From Anthopleura xanthogrammica (lineage: Eukaryota; Cnidaria; Anthozoa; Actiniaria; Actiniidae): a stretch of 64,000 nt of DNA. Location: contig OZ025217.1 in assembly GCA_964019055.1 (NCBI GenBank), positions 9,049,966 through 9,113,965 on the forward strand, in the 5' to 3' direction. Positions 62,650 through 64,000 of the stretch are shown piece by piece. Position 1 is the stretch's first letter, and each line of letters opens with the position of its first letter. The translations under genes and the position numbers were made by a program. The notes under the pieces are model-generated. The model had not been told where the DNA came from. It worked only from the letters and a program-made list of their open reading frames with translations, and ran no database searches.

Positions 62650-63490
62650 TTCGATTTTGCGAGTTCGCAGGTGTAAACCTCTCAGGTTGGAAATATTTTT
62701 ACTAGAGACGTCATCTTCGTACTTCTGTCTGGTTTCTTGTAAATGTTGTGATAAGCTTGTCATCCATCCATGACATTAACCAATCAAAAGAAAGTCCAAC
62801 CGTAGCAAATTTTGCGAAGTATTTAATTTAGCTGCGTCATATTTCTTGTTCAATATCATTTCCACACAGCGAAGTTGGCTGAGAAAAAGTAGGCATTATC
62901 AGTATTTTTCAACTAAACCTCTTTCCCCCAAAGTTTTTCGATTTTGCGACTGAGTTTGAACATGTAAACCATGGAAAATGTTTTTACTAGAGATGTCATC
63001 TACGGAATTCTGTCTGGTTTCTTGTAAGTGTTGTGATAAGCTTGTCATCCATCCATGACATTAGCCAATCAAAATAAAGTTCAACCGTAGTAAATTTTGC
63101 GAAATATTTAATTTAGCTGCGTCTCATCTTTCTTGTTCAATATCATTTCCAACGAGTGAAGATGTCTGAGAAAAAGTAGGCATTATCAGTATTTTTCAAT
63201 ATAACCTCTTTCCCCCAAAGGTTTTCGATTTTGCGACTGAGTTTGAAAATGTAAACCATGGTAAATATTTTTACTAGAGATGTCATCTACATACTTCTGT
63301 CTCGTTTCTTGGAAATGTTGTGATAAGCTTGTTATTTATCCAAGACATGATCAGCCAATCAAAAGAAAGTTCCTGTAGCAAATCGCTGCAAAAATATTCA
63401 GTGATTTGCTGCGTCATATTTTTTCTTGTTCGATAACATTTCCACAGAGCGAAGATGTCTGAGAAAAAGGTAGGTAATATTATCAGTATT
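62650..63490 (+). repeat. 288-bp tandem triplication containing promoter and first-exon signals
   Basis: Three head-to-tail copies (about 62650-62937, 62938-63222, 63223-63490). Each has TTTTCGATTTTGCGA, GTAAA, TTTTTACTAGAGA, GTTGTGATAAGCTTG, a CCAATCAAAA box, GCTGCGTC and finally GAAG-ATGTCTGAGAAAAAG. The start codon is lost in copy 1 (TTGGCT), followed by an in-frame TAG in copy 2, and followed by a good donor in copy 3. Confidence 0.88.
63455..63469 (+). CDS. Possible first coding exon (MSEKK) of a gene continuing beyond the window
   Basis: ATGTCTGAGAAAAAG followed by GTAGGTAA, a good donor, in the third copy of the 288-bp repeat. GAAGATGT is a fair start context. Five-residue first exons are known in small cytoplasmic proteins, but the product cannot be identified from this. 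No acceptor with a recognisable continuation was found before 64000. Confidence 0.4.
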
Positions 63491-64000
63491 TTTCGATATT
63501 TTTCATCAAATATCATTACAGAAGGATATCATAGAAACTGGGACGTAATTTTTCCTTTCTTTTGGCTTAGAGTTCTGAATAAATACCATAACATGTATCA
63601 TGATTTCTGAGTGTTTAAATTTGTTATATATTTTAGTGTCAATAATCTAAGAGAAATGTAGTTAAAATGTTATCTAGCTTTAGCTTGGAAGTATTAAATA
63701 AAGGTCTACTCTGGAGTCAATGCAATGCTGCTGCGACACAATTAATGCAACATTAAGCGACTTCAGGCGATATTGATATATTACTATTTTAGCATAAGGA
63801 AGCAGCAAACATATCTTGCTGGATATCATAAAAATAAAAGTGAACTATATATAGGTTAGGTAGTCCTAGGGGCATTCGGCGTCAGTAAGCGACATTCGTT
63901 TTTATTTAAGATCAAAATTCTTTTTTATTTAGAAATTAAATTAAATTCAGTGCTTCTGAAAAGTACTTCGTAGATTGTAAGCGATTTGCATTTCCTGTGA
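63491..64000. other. Right end of window; nothing recognised
   Basis: AT-rich, presumably the first intron of the gene that starts at 63455. Confidence 0.45.

Overview
The window is invertebrate metazoan nuclear DNA. It has spliced genes with GT-AG introns of 0.3 to 5 kb, several families of non-LTR retrotransposons, tRNA-derived SINEs, many foldback MITEs and long tetranucleotide microsatellites. A TRPM2 channel with an undamaged Nudix box, together with the repeat landscape, points to a cnidarian, most likely a sea anemone or coral. That assignment is inference. Most coding exons are short and were found by reading splice sites and checking that codon phase is kept across every junction.

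Layout. (1) 2767-8493 (+): the 3' half (10 exons) of a TRPM2-like channel, covering the post-channel coiled coil, a disordered linker and a complete NUDT9-homology domain. (2) 9351-12133 (-): a 4-exon ER cyclophilin (cyclophilin B family, copy 1), convergent with TRPM2. (3) 12134-22830: no host gene seen; MITEs, a large dispersed repeat, a 5'-truncated LINE with an 816-codon ORF (to 20264) and a SINE. (4) 22831-25776: three tandem units, each holding a 19-20 bp G-rich minisatellite and a 69-bp segment on the minus strand that reads as a possible signal-peptide exon. (5) 28285-35226 (-): the last five exons of an extracellular protein with PAN/apple, EGF-like, TSP1 and F5/8 type C domains. Its last intron (5.1 kb) holds two (TAGG/CAGG)n arrays on either side of a 5'-truncated LINE. 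(6) 35227-43474: no host gene recognised; LINE, SINE and MITE remnants. (7) 43475-55504: two more cyclophilin B genes, transcribed divergently from a 621-bp shared promoter. A tRNA-like gene lies in an intron of the leftward gene. (8) 56766-59240 (+): a ZCCHC24-like zinc-ribbon gene whose zinc-ribbon exon is duplicated. (9) 61082-61447 (+): a chromodomain exon, its ORF running into a G-rich MITE. (10) 62650-63490: a 288-bp tandem triplication that looks like a promoter plus a tiny first coding exon (MSEKK, then a splice donor) of a gene continuing to the right.

The genes do not form a pathway. Three cyclophilin B paralogues in one window are a local family expansion; copies 2 and 3 adjoin, copy 1 lies 31 kb away. 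I see no clearly new multi-gene system. The strongest leads are the apparently catalytic TRPM2 Nudix domain, the LINE-in-microsatellite structure that splits an F5/8C domain, the near-consensus ER-stress element between the paired cyclophilins, the duplicated ZCCHC24 exon, the triplicated promoter/first exon, and several MITE families, two of them with visible 7-8 bp target-site duplications.
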